In this document: piece after piece, positions 15,794-23,103 of the stretch
How positions within the stretch are numbered: the first letter of the stretch is position 1
Layout of the letters: each line of letters opens with the position of its first letter
Origin: an uncultured Clostridia bacterium
GTDB taxonomy: Bacteria > Bacillota > Clostridia > Peptostreptococcales > Anaerovoracaceae
NCBI GenBank assembly: GCA_937915045.1
Contig: CALDNM010000004.1
Coordinates: forward strand, 1 to 23,357
DNA length: 23,357 nucleotides
Direction of reading: 5' to 3'
Position numbers and translations under genes: made by a program
The notes under the pieces: model-generated
Database searches by the model: none
What the model saw: only the letters and a program-made list of their open reading frames with translations
What the model was told of the DNA's origin: nothing

Positions 15794-17632
15794 TTATTCT
15801 ACAGTTACTGACTTCGCGAGATTCTTAGGCTTGTCTATATTGCAGCCTCTGAACTTCGCCACATAGTAAGCGAAGATCTGCAGCGGCACCACAGTCAGCA
15901 GCGGTGACACCTCATCAGCGCACTTCGGTATGAAAATACATCTGTCCGAAAGATTCGAAATGAGTTCGTTCCCCTCCTTCGCGATGGAAATGACATACGC
16001 GCCCCTCGCTTTTATTTCTTCTATATTCGATCCCATCTTTTCCGTCAGGCTGTCCTGCGTAGCGAGCGCGAAGAACAGTGTGCCGTTTTCGACAAGTGCT
16101 ATCGTCCCGTGCTTGAGCTCTCCGGCGGCGATGGCAAACGAATTTATATACGATATCTCTTTGAGTTTCAGCGACCCCTCGAGTGAAACTGTCGAGTCCA
16201 CTCCGCGGCCGATGAAGAATATCTCGTTGTTCCTGTGGAACTCTTCGGCGATCTTCTCGATGTCTTTTTCCTGTGAGAATATCATCTCGAGCTTCTCCGG
16301 TATATTCTTGAGTTCTGTGATCATCCTGTCGTAATACGCGTTGTCGATAGTCCCCTTCGTGCGCGCCATGTAAAGCGCGATAAGGTACATGCATACGAGC
16401 TGCGTAGTGTAAGCCTTTGTCGAAGCGACCGCTATCTCAGGCCCCGCCCATGTATAGAACACGTCGTCCGACTCACGAGCCACCGAGCTTCCGATGACAT
16501 TCACAACTGAGAGCACTCTCGCTCCCTTGCTCTTCGCGAGCCTGAGAGCCTGCAGAGTATCCTGCGTCTCGCCCGACTGGCTGATCGCGATGAACAGTGT
16601 CTTCTCGTCTATGAGCGGATCTCTGTATCTGAACTCCGAAGCCACATCAGTCTCTACTGTGATCTTTGCCATTTTTTCTATCGCGTATTTCCCGACCAGT
16701 CCGGCGTGATAAGCCGTGCCGCAGGCTACGATATATATCTTGTCGAATTTCTCGATGTCTTCTTTCGTCATGCTGATACCGTCAAGATTGATCTCTCCGC
16801 TGTCAGTCAGCCTTCTTGTCAAAGTCTCCTCGATGCCAATAGGCTGCTCGTGGATCTCCTTGAGCATAAAGTGCTCATACCCGGCTTTTTCCGCCGCGTC
16901 GACGTCCCATGTCACATGGAACACATCGCGATGTATCTCTTTTTTATCTTCGTCATATATCTTGATCTCATCTTTTGTGACTACGACGATCTCATTGTTC
17001 TCAATGAAATATACCTGACCGGAATACTTCAGGAATGCCGGTATGTCCGACGCAAGGAAGTTGCATCCCTTGCCGATCCCCGCGACGAGAGGCGCGTCTT
17101 TACGCACACCTATGATCTTGTCCGGTTCCTTCGAACTCATTACTACGATCGCGTATGTTCCTCTCATCCGCTTAGTCGCTTTCGTGACCGCGTCATGAAG
17201 ATCTCCGCACTCGTCGTAATACACTCCGATGAGATGCGCTATCACTTCTGAATCCGTCTCAGACTTGAAAGTGATATCATGATCCCTCAGGAGTTCTTCC
17301 TTTATTTCCATGTAATTCTCGATGATGCCGTTATGCACTACCGCGACTGTATTGTCCATGTTGCAGTGCGGATGCGCGTTTAAATCCGACGGTACTCCGT
17401 GCGTCGCCCATCTCGTATGACCGATGCCTATATTGCTGTCGAACTCCGGATCTCCTATGATCTTTTCAAGATTGCTTATGACTCCGACCTTCTTCTTAGT
17501 AACGATCTTTTTGTCGCAGATCATTGCTATCCCCGCGGAATCGTATCCCCTGTACTCGAGGCTTTTGAGCCCTCCGAGTATTATATCTTTCGCGCCGGTC
17601 TCTTCACCGACGTATCCAACTATGCCACACAT
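15794..17632 (-). CDS. glmS: Glutamine--fructose-6-phosphate aminotransferase (GlmS)
   Basis: First step of hexosamine synthesis: fructose-6-phosphate plus glutamine gives glucosamine-6-phosphate. It has 612 residues, the usual size. The N-terminus MCGIVGYVG supplies the catalytic Cys of the class II glutaminase domain. GHTRWATHG and HNGIIENY follow. Two SIS sugar-phosphate domains fill the rest, with SQSGETQDTLQALR and VASTKAYTTQ. The end DKPKNLAKSVTVE is the conserved isomerase C-tail. AAGGAGG lies 6 nt before the ATG. Only 17 nt separate it from glmM, so there is no room for a glmS ribozyme, and control must come from elsewhere, for example the shared operon promoter. Confidence 0.98.
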   Translation of the reverse strand: MCGIVGYVGEETGAKDIILGGLKSLEYRGYDSAGIAMICDKKIVTKKKVGVISNLEKIIGDPEFDSNIGIGHTRWATHGVPSDLNAHPHCNMDNTVAVVHNGIIENYMEIKEELLRDHDITFKSETDSEVIAHLIGVYYDECGDLHDAVTKATKRMRGTYAIVVMSSKEPDKIIGVRKDAPLVAGIGKGCNFLASDIPAFLKYSGQVYFIENNEIVVVTKDEIKIYDEDKKEIHRDVFHVTWDVDAAEKAGYEHFMLKEIHEQPIGIEETLTRRLTDSGEINLDGISMTKEDIEKFDKIYIVACGTAYHAGLVGKYAIEKMAKITVETDVASEFRYRDPLIDEKTLFIAISQSGETQDTLQALRLAKSKGARVLSVVNVIGSSVARESDDVFYTWAGPEIAVASTKAYTTQLVCMYLIALYMARTKGTIDNAYYDRMITELKNIPEKLEMIFSQEKDIEKIAEEFHRNNEIFFIGRGVDSTVSLEGSLKLKEISYINSFAIAAGELKHGTIALVENGTLFFALATQDSLTEKMGSNIEEIKARGAYVISIAKEGNELISNLSDRCIFIPKCADEVSPLLTVVPLQIFAYYVAKFRGCNIDKPKNLAKSVTVE

Positions 17633-17649
17633 GACTTTCCTCCTTAACC

Positions 17650-18999
17650 TCAGCTGAACTTTCTCGTCATCATATCGGCCAGCCCTCTCGCCAGAACGGC
17701 GATGCTGTCCTCGTTCTCTCCCTCGAGCATGACTCTCACAAGAGGTTCAGTGCCGGACGGTCTGATGAGCACCCTGCCCGTGCCGTCCATTTTCTTTTCT
17801 ACTGCCTTGATCGCTTTCTGTATCGACTTATCGTACTGATAAGCGTCCTTATTGTCGTTTCTGACTTTCGCGTTGACGAGCACCTGCGGATATATCCTTA
17901 TCTCGTCCGCGACTTCAGAAGCCTTCTTCCCGCTGCTCTGGATCGCCCTTACGAGCTGCAGCGATGACAGTATACCGTCTCCGGTCGTTGTCTTATCGCG
18001 GAATATGATATGCCCCGACTGCTCGCCTCCAAGCACGCATCCTGTACGGAGCATGCTCTCAAGAACATATCTGTCTCCTACCTGCGTCGTGTCGATCTCG
18101 CAGTCGATGCTTTCGAGATATTTATGGAGCCCTATATTGCTCATGACTGTGACCGTGACTTTATTATTCACGAGCCGTCCTTCATCCTTCAGCATTTTCG
18201 CGCATATGCATATCGTCTTGTCGCCGTCGATGACTCTTCCTTTTTCATCCACCGCGATCAGCCTGTCGGCGTCCCCGTCGAACGCGAGCCCGATCGAAGC
18301 TCCGCTGTCTATGACAGTATGCTGCAGTAATTCAGGATGAGTCGAGCCTATCCCGTCATTTATATTCGTTCCGTTAGGATCGTCTCCTATCGAAATGATA
18401 TTCGCTCCGAGAGATTCATACACCTTTTTTGCTACTATATATGACGCGCCATTCGCGCAGTCGAGAACTATCTTTTCACCTTCGAGATCAAGATCAGTGC
18501 TTTCGATCAGGAACCTCGCGTACACGCTGAGCGCGTCCGACTCCGCCTCAAGTATCTTTCCGAGTCTGTCACCCGTGACGAGAGATTCAAGGTCAAGATT
18601 CCTGACTATGATATTTTCTATTTCATCTTCTATGGAATCATCGAGTTTGTATCCCTTGCCATTGAAGAACTTAATGCCGTTGTATTCGAATGGATTGTGA
18701 GACGCGGAGATGACCGCCCCCGCCGTAGCGTGGAAGTATCTCACAAGATAAGCGACAGCCGGTGTCGGAAGGATCCCGACATCTATGACATTACCGCCCA
18801 TCGCGAGTACTCCGGCCGCGAGAGACGACTTCAGCATATCGCCTGATATCCTTGTGTCTGTTCCTATCAGTATCACCGGCTTCGACGTATCCTTGCTAAG
18901 GACATACGCTCCTGCTTTGCCCAGATTGAACGCCAGCATCGGCGTCAGCTCCGAGTTCGCAATACCGCGTACCCCGTCCGTTCCGAATAATCTGCTCAT
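17650..18999 (-). CDS. glmM: Phosphoglucosamine mutase (GlmM)
   Basis: Converts glucosamine-6-phosphate to glucosamine-1-phosphate on the way to UDP-N-acetylglucosamine. It has 449 residues, typical. MSRLFGTDGVRG opens the protein. The phosphoserine loop is ISASHNP with Ser100, the magnesium loop is DGDADR (241-246), and the C-terminal phosphate-binding loop is RPSGTEPLVRVMLEG. GGAG lies 6-7 nt before the ATG at 18999. It follows cdaR by 28 nt. In other Bacillota CdaR and GlmM both bind and modulate the diadenylate cyclase CdaA, which explains the conserved order; that is established for relatives, not shown here. Confidence 0.98.
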   Translation of the reverse strand: MSRLFGTDGVRGIANSELTPMLAFNLGKAGAYVLSKDTSKPVILIGTDTRISGDMLKSSLAAGVLAMGGNVIDVGILPTPAVAYLVRYFHATAGAVISASHNPFEYNGIKFFNGKGYKLDDSIEDEIENIIVRNLDLESLVTGDRLGKILEAESDALSVYARFLIESTDLDLEGEKIVLDCANGASYIVAKKVYESLGANIISIGDDPNGTNINDGIGSTHPELLQHTVIDSGASIGLAFDGDADRLIAVDEKGRVIDGDKTICICAKMLKDEGRLVNNKVTVTVMSNIGLHKYLESIDCEIDTTQVGDRYVLESMLRTGCVLGGEQSGHIIFRDKTTTGDGILSSLQLVRAIQSSGKKASEVADEIRIYPQVLVNAKVRNDNKDAYQYDKSIQKAIKAVEKKMDGTGRVLIRPSGTEPLVRVMLEGENEDSIAVLARGLADMMTRKFS

Positions 19000-19027
19000 T
19001 TATTGCTCCATTCTTTTATTATCTCTT

Positions 19028-20227
19028 TTACTGATTTTCCAGCGTCACTGCAGCTCGCGACGGCGATACAGTTATCGATGTCACTTTTTTAGCTGTATCC
19101 GCCTTGAGCGTGACTTTGTGCTTTCCCTCGCCGAGTCCGTCACAGTCGGCTTTAAGCGTTATGTCGCCCGCCGTCATCGCGTCGACTGTATCCGATGTAC
19201 CCTTGACTGTCACTTTGAATTTCGCGGATGACACATCCGCGCTCAGTCCGCTGTCGACATTCGTCGTCTCCACATCGCCTGCTGAAAGTACGAATGTCTT
19301 AGTAGTCACTGTCTTTAGCACGACCTTGACTCCGATATTTTTATCTTTATCCGCGAGCTCGACTCCTGACGGAAGTGTTATCGACAGCTTTATTGTCTGT
19401 GATCTCTTTACACTGCTCAGGTCCACGTCAGCCGCTGTGAGGCTGGTCACTTTTTTCACCGAAGATTTCGGTCCCTTTATTGTGACCTGAGTCGGCACAT
19501 CTTTCGATTCAAGCTCATAGCCGCTCGGTACTGATCCCGTGATATTCACGTTGAGATCCACCGTCTTCGTATACTCTCTGGTCGCGCTCACGCTTGCCGT
19601 CTTCTGCGACAGCGTAACGTATCCGACCTTATTTCCTTTGCCATTCACCGGCGTAAGATCTGCTTTGACTGACGTTCCATTTGTATCTATCCTGGATGCT
19701 GCTACTGTCGCGTCGACTGTCTTTATCTTATCGAGCTGCGATCTGGTACCGCTCACCTGAACAGTCTTTGGATCGACAGTGACCTTCCCTATCTCTGTGC
19801 CTTTTTCCTTGCTGCCTGTAAAGTCTGCGCTCACCGATTTCGTCTGCGTCACAAGCTCATCCACAGATATCGACACGCTGTCCTGACTCTGTTTTTCCAC
19901 ACTGACACCACTAGGTACTGACACTTTTATCTCCGCGTTGTTCTCGCCCTTGCTGAGCTCCGCCGCGTTGACAGTAGCCTTGATATCGGATCTTTTCACT
20001 TTCTTGACCGCGCGTCTTGTACCGGTTATGGTCACATCGACCGTCAGCGTCCCCGGATCGTTGATCGCGAGTCCCTGGTTATTAAGGACGTTTTCATTCG
20101 TGATCTGTATAGCTATGCCCTCGTATTTCTGCTGCGTCTCCGGGTTGACCTGCCCCACGACGTATGCCCAGAGCATGATCGCGAGAACTATAGATATGAC
20201 AAGGTTGACTTTGTTGTTTCTAAACAT
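19028..20227 (-). CDS. cdaR: CdaR, YbbR-domain regulator of diadenylate cyclase
   Basis: A 399-residue membrane-anchored extracytoplasmic protein. One N-terminal hydrophobic helix (about residues 7-24, NLVISIVLAIMLWAYVV) is followed by four YbbR-like beta-rich repeats of 80-100 residues, recognisable by recurring V-x-V-x-G-x-x-x-x-V/L-x-x-I/V segments and by high Ser/Thr/Lys/Val content. CdaR in relatives regulates CdaA across the membrane. The ATG at 20227 overlaps the end of cdaA by 8 nt, with GGGGGTG about 6 nt upstream, which indicates translational coupling. In-frame upstream starts at 20245 and 20236 would lose that site and add residues before the membrane anchor. Confidence 0.92.
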   Translation of the reverse strand: MFRNNKVNLVISIVLAIMLWAYVVGQVNPETQQKYEGIAIQITNENVLNNQGLAINDPGTLTVDVTITGTRRAVKKVKRSDIKATVNAAELSKGENNAEIKVSVPSGVSVEKQSQDSVSISVDELVTQTKSVSADFTGSKEKGTEIGKVTVDPKTVQVSGTRSQLDKIKTVDATVAASRIDTNGTSVKADLTPVNGKGNKVGYVTLSQKTASVSATREYTKTVDLNVNITGSVPSGYELESKDVPTQVTIKGPKSSVKKVTSLTAADVDLSSVKRSQTIKLSITLPSGVELADKDKNIGVKVVLKTVTTKTFVLSAGDVETTNVDSGLSADVSSAKFKVTVKGTSDTVDAMTAGDITLKADCDGLGEGKHKVTLKADTAKKVTSITVSPSRAAVTLENQ

Positions 20228-21116
20228 CGCTGTCACCCCCGTCATCGTTCATCTTATTCTTATTGTTCTTGTTTCTTTTGTTCCTTGATTTTCTTCTGCT
20301 CTTTTTCTTGCCGTTTTTATCGTTCTCTTCGTCGTTCCTCGACAGATAAACTGACAGCAGCGTTTTCTCGACAGTCTTGGAGTCGAGATATCTTTCAAGG
20401 CGGCCGTCTTTCGCGATCGATATGATCCCGGTCTCTTCAGAGACGATGAGTGTGATGCAGTCTGATTTCTCAGTAATGCCTATGCCTGCTCTGTGTCTGG
20501 TCCCGAGATCGCTCGGAAGATCCATGTTTTCTGTAAGCGGAAGCACACATCCAGCGGCGTGTATCCTGTCTCCCCGCACTATGACGGCTCCGTCGTGGAG
20601 CGGCGCGCCCTCATAGAAAATATTGCCGAGAAGATTCGCGGATATCTCCGCGTCTACATATGTCCCGGTCTCACAAATATCCGAAAGAGAAGTCTGACGC
20701 TCGATTATGATCAGCGCGCCGACCTTTTTCGCCGAGAACTCTTCTACTGCTTTAACGAATTCATGTGTGATGTGCATAGCCTTGTCTTTGTTCAGCTTGC
20801 CGAACTGCGACGGTTTCATTATTTTGCTCCGCCCCATCTGCTCGAGGCCTCTTCTGAGTTCGGGCTGGAAGACGACTATGAGTGCCAGTATGCCGACAGT
20901 CAGCAATGACTGCAGCAGCCAGTTCATGGTATAAAGGTGCACCTGCCCTGACAGCCACGTCGCTACTACCAAAAGAAGCAGACCCTGGACAAGCTGTTCG
21001 GCTCTGCTCTCTCGTATGAATCCAAGTACTTTATATATGACGAAGGCAACGAGAGCGATATCGATGATATCGTTGATCCCGATGCCTGCGACAAGATTAT
21101 ACAAGGTGTCGCTCAT
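20220..21116 (-). CDS. cdaA: Diadenylate cyclase CdaA
   Basis: Makes the second messenger c-di-AMP from two ATP. It has 298 residues: about three membrane helices in the first 85, then a DisA_N (DAC) catalytic domain with the two diagnostic motifs, DGA (175-177, in APLHDGAVIV) and RHR (207-209, in GTRHRAGIG). A very basic, low-complexity tail (about 258-288, mostly Lys, Arg and Asn) precedes an acidic end, DDGGDSDV. The catalytic domain itself is complete. The ATG at 21116 has AAAAGGG about 6 nt upstream. It follows hpf by 17 nt and overlaps cdaR. The gene order cdaA-cdaR-glmM is the classical one in Bacillota. Confidence 0.97.
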   Translation of the reverse strand: MSDTLYNLVAGIGINDIIDIALVAFVIYKVLGFIRESRAEQLVQGLLLLVVATWLSGQVHLYTMNWLLQSLLTVGILALIVVFQPELRRGLEQMGRSKIMKPSQFGKLNKDKAMHITHEFVKAVEEFSAKKVGALIIIERQTSLSDICETGTYVDAEISANLLGNIFYEGAPLHDGAVIVRGDRIHAAGCVLPLTENMDLPSDLGTRHRAGIGITEKSDCITLIVSEETGIISIAKDGRLERYLDSKTVEKTLLSVYLSRNDEENDKNGKKKSRRKSRNKRNKNNKNKMNDDGGDSDV

Positions 21117-21133
21117 AATATTCCCTTTTCATA

Positions 21134-21658
21134 TCAATAAGTTGTTTCGAGGAGTCCATAATTGTTGTCATCCCTCTTATAAACTACATTGACGCTGTCT
21201 GTTTCCATGTTCAGGAATACAAAGAAAGTATGCTCGAGCATCTCCATCTGGATGATCGCCTCATCCACTGTCATAGGCTCAAGTTCGAATCTCTTCTTTC
21301 TGACTATATTGATCTCTTCTTCTTCCTCCGGCTCAGGCCAGTCCTCAAATTTAAATTCGTTATAATCCTTATGTTTTCTCTGTAATTTGCCTTTGAATCT
21401 TGACATCTGTGTCGAGAGTTTATCGACTACATTGTCGATGCCGTCGAAAAAGTCATCTGATTTATCTTCAGCGCGGAAATACATACCGCGTACTTTTATC
21501 GTTGCTTCTATTTTATCCAGGTTTTTCTCCTGTGAAAGCATAACGTTTACCGCTATGTCATCGGAAAAATACTTGCTTAATTTCCCCATTTTCTTCTCGA
21601 TGGTCTCTTTCAAATGATCGCTTGTGTTCACATTCTTACTCGTAATTATTATTTTCAT
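21134..21658 (-). CDS. hpf: Long-form ribosome hibernation promoting factor (HPF/RaiA)
   Basis: Dimerises and inactivates 70S ribosomes (100S particles) in slow growth. The 174-residue length marks the long form. It has an N-terminal S30AE ribosome-binding domain (about 1-95: MKIIITSKNVNTSDHLKETIEKKMGKL onward), an acidic linker (PEPEEEEEINIV, about 108-119) and a C-terminal dimerisation domain (KRFELEPMTVDEAIIQMEMLEHTFFVFLN). GGAGGAGG lies 9 nt before the ATG at 21658. A strong promoter and a structured RNA lie directly upstream. It is the first coding gene of the series running through cdaA, glmM, glmS and beyond. Confidence 0.97.
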   Translation of the reverse strand: MKIIITSKNVNTSDHLKETIEKKMGKLSKYFSDDIAVNVMLSQEKNLDKIEATIKVRGMYFRAEDKSDDFFDGIDNVVDKLSTQMSRFKGKLQRKHKDYNEFKFEDWPEPEEEEEINIVRKKRFELEPMTVDEAIIQMEMLEHTFFVFLNMETDSVNVVYKRDDNNYGLLETTY

Positions 21659-21695
21659 AGCAATTGACCTCCTCCATACTGTAATTTATGCCTTA

Positions 21696-21724
21696 ATTAT
21701 AACAATTTCAGGCTTTTTATACAA
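21696..21724 (-). promoter_or_regulatory. hpf operon promoter
   Basis: -35 TTGTAT (21719-21724), exactly 17 bp, and a perfect extended -10 TGT-TATAAT (hexamer 21696-21701). The predicted start is about 30 nt upstream of the hpf start codon. Its -35 box overlaps the 3' end of the putative raiA RNA. Confidence 0.8.
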
Positions 21725-21899
21725 TAGCAGTTTGGCTGACCTGGTCTTTGCCCCCACACTTGCCTTGACCCGGATTTTCCGGAGGACTTACTTCTAAGAT
21801 ACGCCATGATCGCCGCGCATCTTCGGCGCGGTTTACGTGGGACCTTTCGCCCGTATCTGGCATGGCCTTTCAACCACAGACCCAGACTGCTACCGTATG
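21716..21899 (-). ncRNA. raiA: Probable raiA motif RNA
   Basis: A ~185-nt non-coding stretch directly upstream of hpf (raiA) on the same strand. By hand it folds well. The ends close with GGTAGCAGT (21886-21894) against ACTGCTATT (21723-21731) and then CTGG(G)TCT against AGACCAG. Inside are the hairpins CCGCGC-CGAAGAT-GCGCGG and CCGGA-AAA-TCCGG, and a long-range match CCCAC / GTGGG. The raiA motif was described by comparative genomics upstream of raiA/hpf genes in Bacillota and Actinobacteria, which fits this position and size. No open frame of note covers it. I cannot confirm the match to the published consensus, and the ends are approximate. No U-run terminator is visible at its 3' end. Confidence 0.72.
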
Positions 21900-21905
21900 G
21901 TGAAC

Positions 21906-21911
21906 ATTATA
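21906..21911 (-). promoter_or_regulatory. -10 element for the raiA-like RNA
   Basis: A perfect TATAAT placed so that transcription would begin at about 21899, just before the closing stem of the RNA. No good -35 lies at 16-18 bp; TTGCCA is present but 22 bp upstream. Confidence 0.45.
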
Positions 21912-21976
21912 CAACAGAATTCCGCCCTCGGCATGGCAAAATCCCTCGATTACAAAATGGTTATTTTTTACTGCCG

Positions 21977-22837
21977 CTATATGTATTTTTCTACCGCGCC
22001 GATCGCGCCGGCAGATGTGAATGGTGTATCCAGAGTCTCCCAGCTGATGAACAGGTCTGTTCCAACATGGTAACCCGCGGCAATATAATCATCCATCTTC
22101 CGCATCGCCGCGCTGCTATATTCGGGATCGTCCATCTTCCCAAAATGCTCATGTATAATAACGCGCCTGTCCTCTTCACGCAATATCATGAAGTCCGGAT
22201 AGACGACCTTTTGCATTACTGCACATCCCGCCGCGTTTTTCTTCACAAGTTCCAGCTCACACTCATACCTGAACTCGGCTCCGCGTGCTGTCAGCTCATC
22301 ATATATAAACGCCTCTGATTTCGACCTGACTTTTTCACCCGCTTTAGTCGCGAATTTGAGCCTTTCCTGATGAAATGGATTTTTCTTGTATTTTTCTTTC
22401 TTCCAGACCTCCGGGTCTATGTCTCCGGGCATGAATATCATACTTAGATCTCTGAGTTTCTTTATTTCTACCACATTATATGATTTTTTCAAGTTACCAA
22501 CGCGCGCCACTGGATCGTACGGCTGAAATTCGCTCAAGAAAGACTCTAGCGCGTCAATGTTTTTTTCCAAAGGTTTTCGTGCTTTTTTCAGAACTGCCTT
22601 TGCCGTAAGATTGCTTATGATCTGTCCGGCGCCCTGCCATGCAATATCTATAGGCACCCGCGTCCTTTTGCCGTCCTGCATCGTATTGTGATAATATCTT
22701 ATTGTATTGCCGCTGTCCCAGACCTGAAGCGTCCCCGATGGCATCATCGGAAGTTTTCTGTCTATGCCTGCCAAAAAAGCCTTGTACCTCTTGAGGAGGG
22801 CCTTAGCCAGCTCAATGATATAAAACTGATCATACAT
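21977..22837 (-). CDS. Putative PD-(D/E)xK nuclease-like protein of unknown function
   Basis: 286 residues from the ATG at 22837, which has AAAGGG 9 nt upstream. The frame stays open to a GTG at 22975, but that extension would translate degenerate repeats and has no ribosome site. The N-terminal 160 residues are helix-rich and Lys-rich, without a recognised domain. The C-terminal part reads VRSKSEAFIYDEL (Glu175), VYPDFMIL (Asp215), then IIHEHFGKMDDPEY (Glu230, His231, Lys234). This spacing resembles PD-(D/E)xK restriction-like endonuclease folds, where Glu, Asp and Glu/Lys bind the metal. No helicase, methylase or toxin partner is adjacent. The gene has its own strong promoter with a palindromic operator. 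The function is inferred only from the motif pattern. Confidence 0.7.
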   Translation of the reverse strand: MYDQFYIIELAKALLKRYKAFLAGIDRKLPMMPSGTLQVWDSGNTIRYYHNTMQDGKRTRVPIDIAWQGAGQIISNLTAKAVLKKARKPLEKNIDALESFLSEFQPYDPVARVGNLKKSYNVVEIKKLRDLSMIFMPGDIDPEVWKKEKYKKNPFHQERLKFATKAGEKVRSKSEAFIYDELTARGAEFRYECELELVKKNAAGCAVMQKVVYPDFMILREEDRRVIIHEHFGKMDDPEYSSAAMRKMDDYIAAGYHVGTDLFISWETLDTPFTSAGAIGAVEKYI

Positions 22838-22898
22838 TATATTATTCCCTTTCCTAAAGTATTCTTGATTATTGCTGCTGTTTATCTGCTGATTTTTT

Positions 22899-22978
22899 GC
22901 TCTGGATATACTGATGTTGCTGCTCCGGATATACTGCATTGCTGCTCTTGATATACTGTGCTGCTCTGTACACACTGG
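22899..22978. repeat. Degenerate ~20-bp tandem repeats in the nuclease-like gene leader
   Basis: Four imperfect units of about 18-22 bp with the core GCTC-(TG/CG/TT)-GATATACTG: GCTCTGGATATACTGATG, GCTCCGGATATACTGCAT, GCTCTTGATATACTGTG and a decayed GCTCTGTACACACTGG. They lie in the ~200-nt untranslated leader between the promoter and the start codon. Confidence 0.7.
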
Positions 22979-23036
22979 ATCATTCCAGCTGATTTCTCTT
23001 GATCCACTCTTTCACAATACCTATGCTCGATCCTGC

Positions 23037-23064
23037 TATTTACAATATATGGCAATTGTAAATA
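23037..23064. promoter_or_regulatory. Palindromic operator over the nuclease-like gene promoter
   Basis: A perfect 10-bp inverted repeat, TATTTACAAT (23037-23046) and ATTGTAAATA (23055-23064), with an 8-nt centre. It covers the -10 box, most of the spacer and the likely start point. This is the position expected for a dimeric repressor site. The regulator is not identified and no repressor gene is visible in the window. Confidence 0.72.
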
Positions 23065-23072
23065 TTTGTCAA
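23044..23072 (-). promoter_or_regulatory. Promoter of the nuclease-like gene
   Basis: Near-consensus: -35 TTGACA (23067-23072), a 17-bp spacer and -10 TATATT (23044-23049). The predicted start is near 23037, so the mRNA leader is about 200 nt and contains the degenerate repeats. Confidence 0.8.
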
Positions 23073-23103
23073 TACCTTTGATCCCTTTTTAATGGCAGCC
23101 TTA

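Noticed and set aside
17633..17660. Possible glmS ribozyme before glmS
   Set aside because: Only 17 bases separate glmM and glmS, far too short for the ~150-nt ribozyme.
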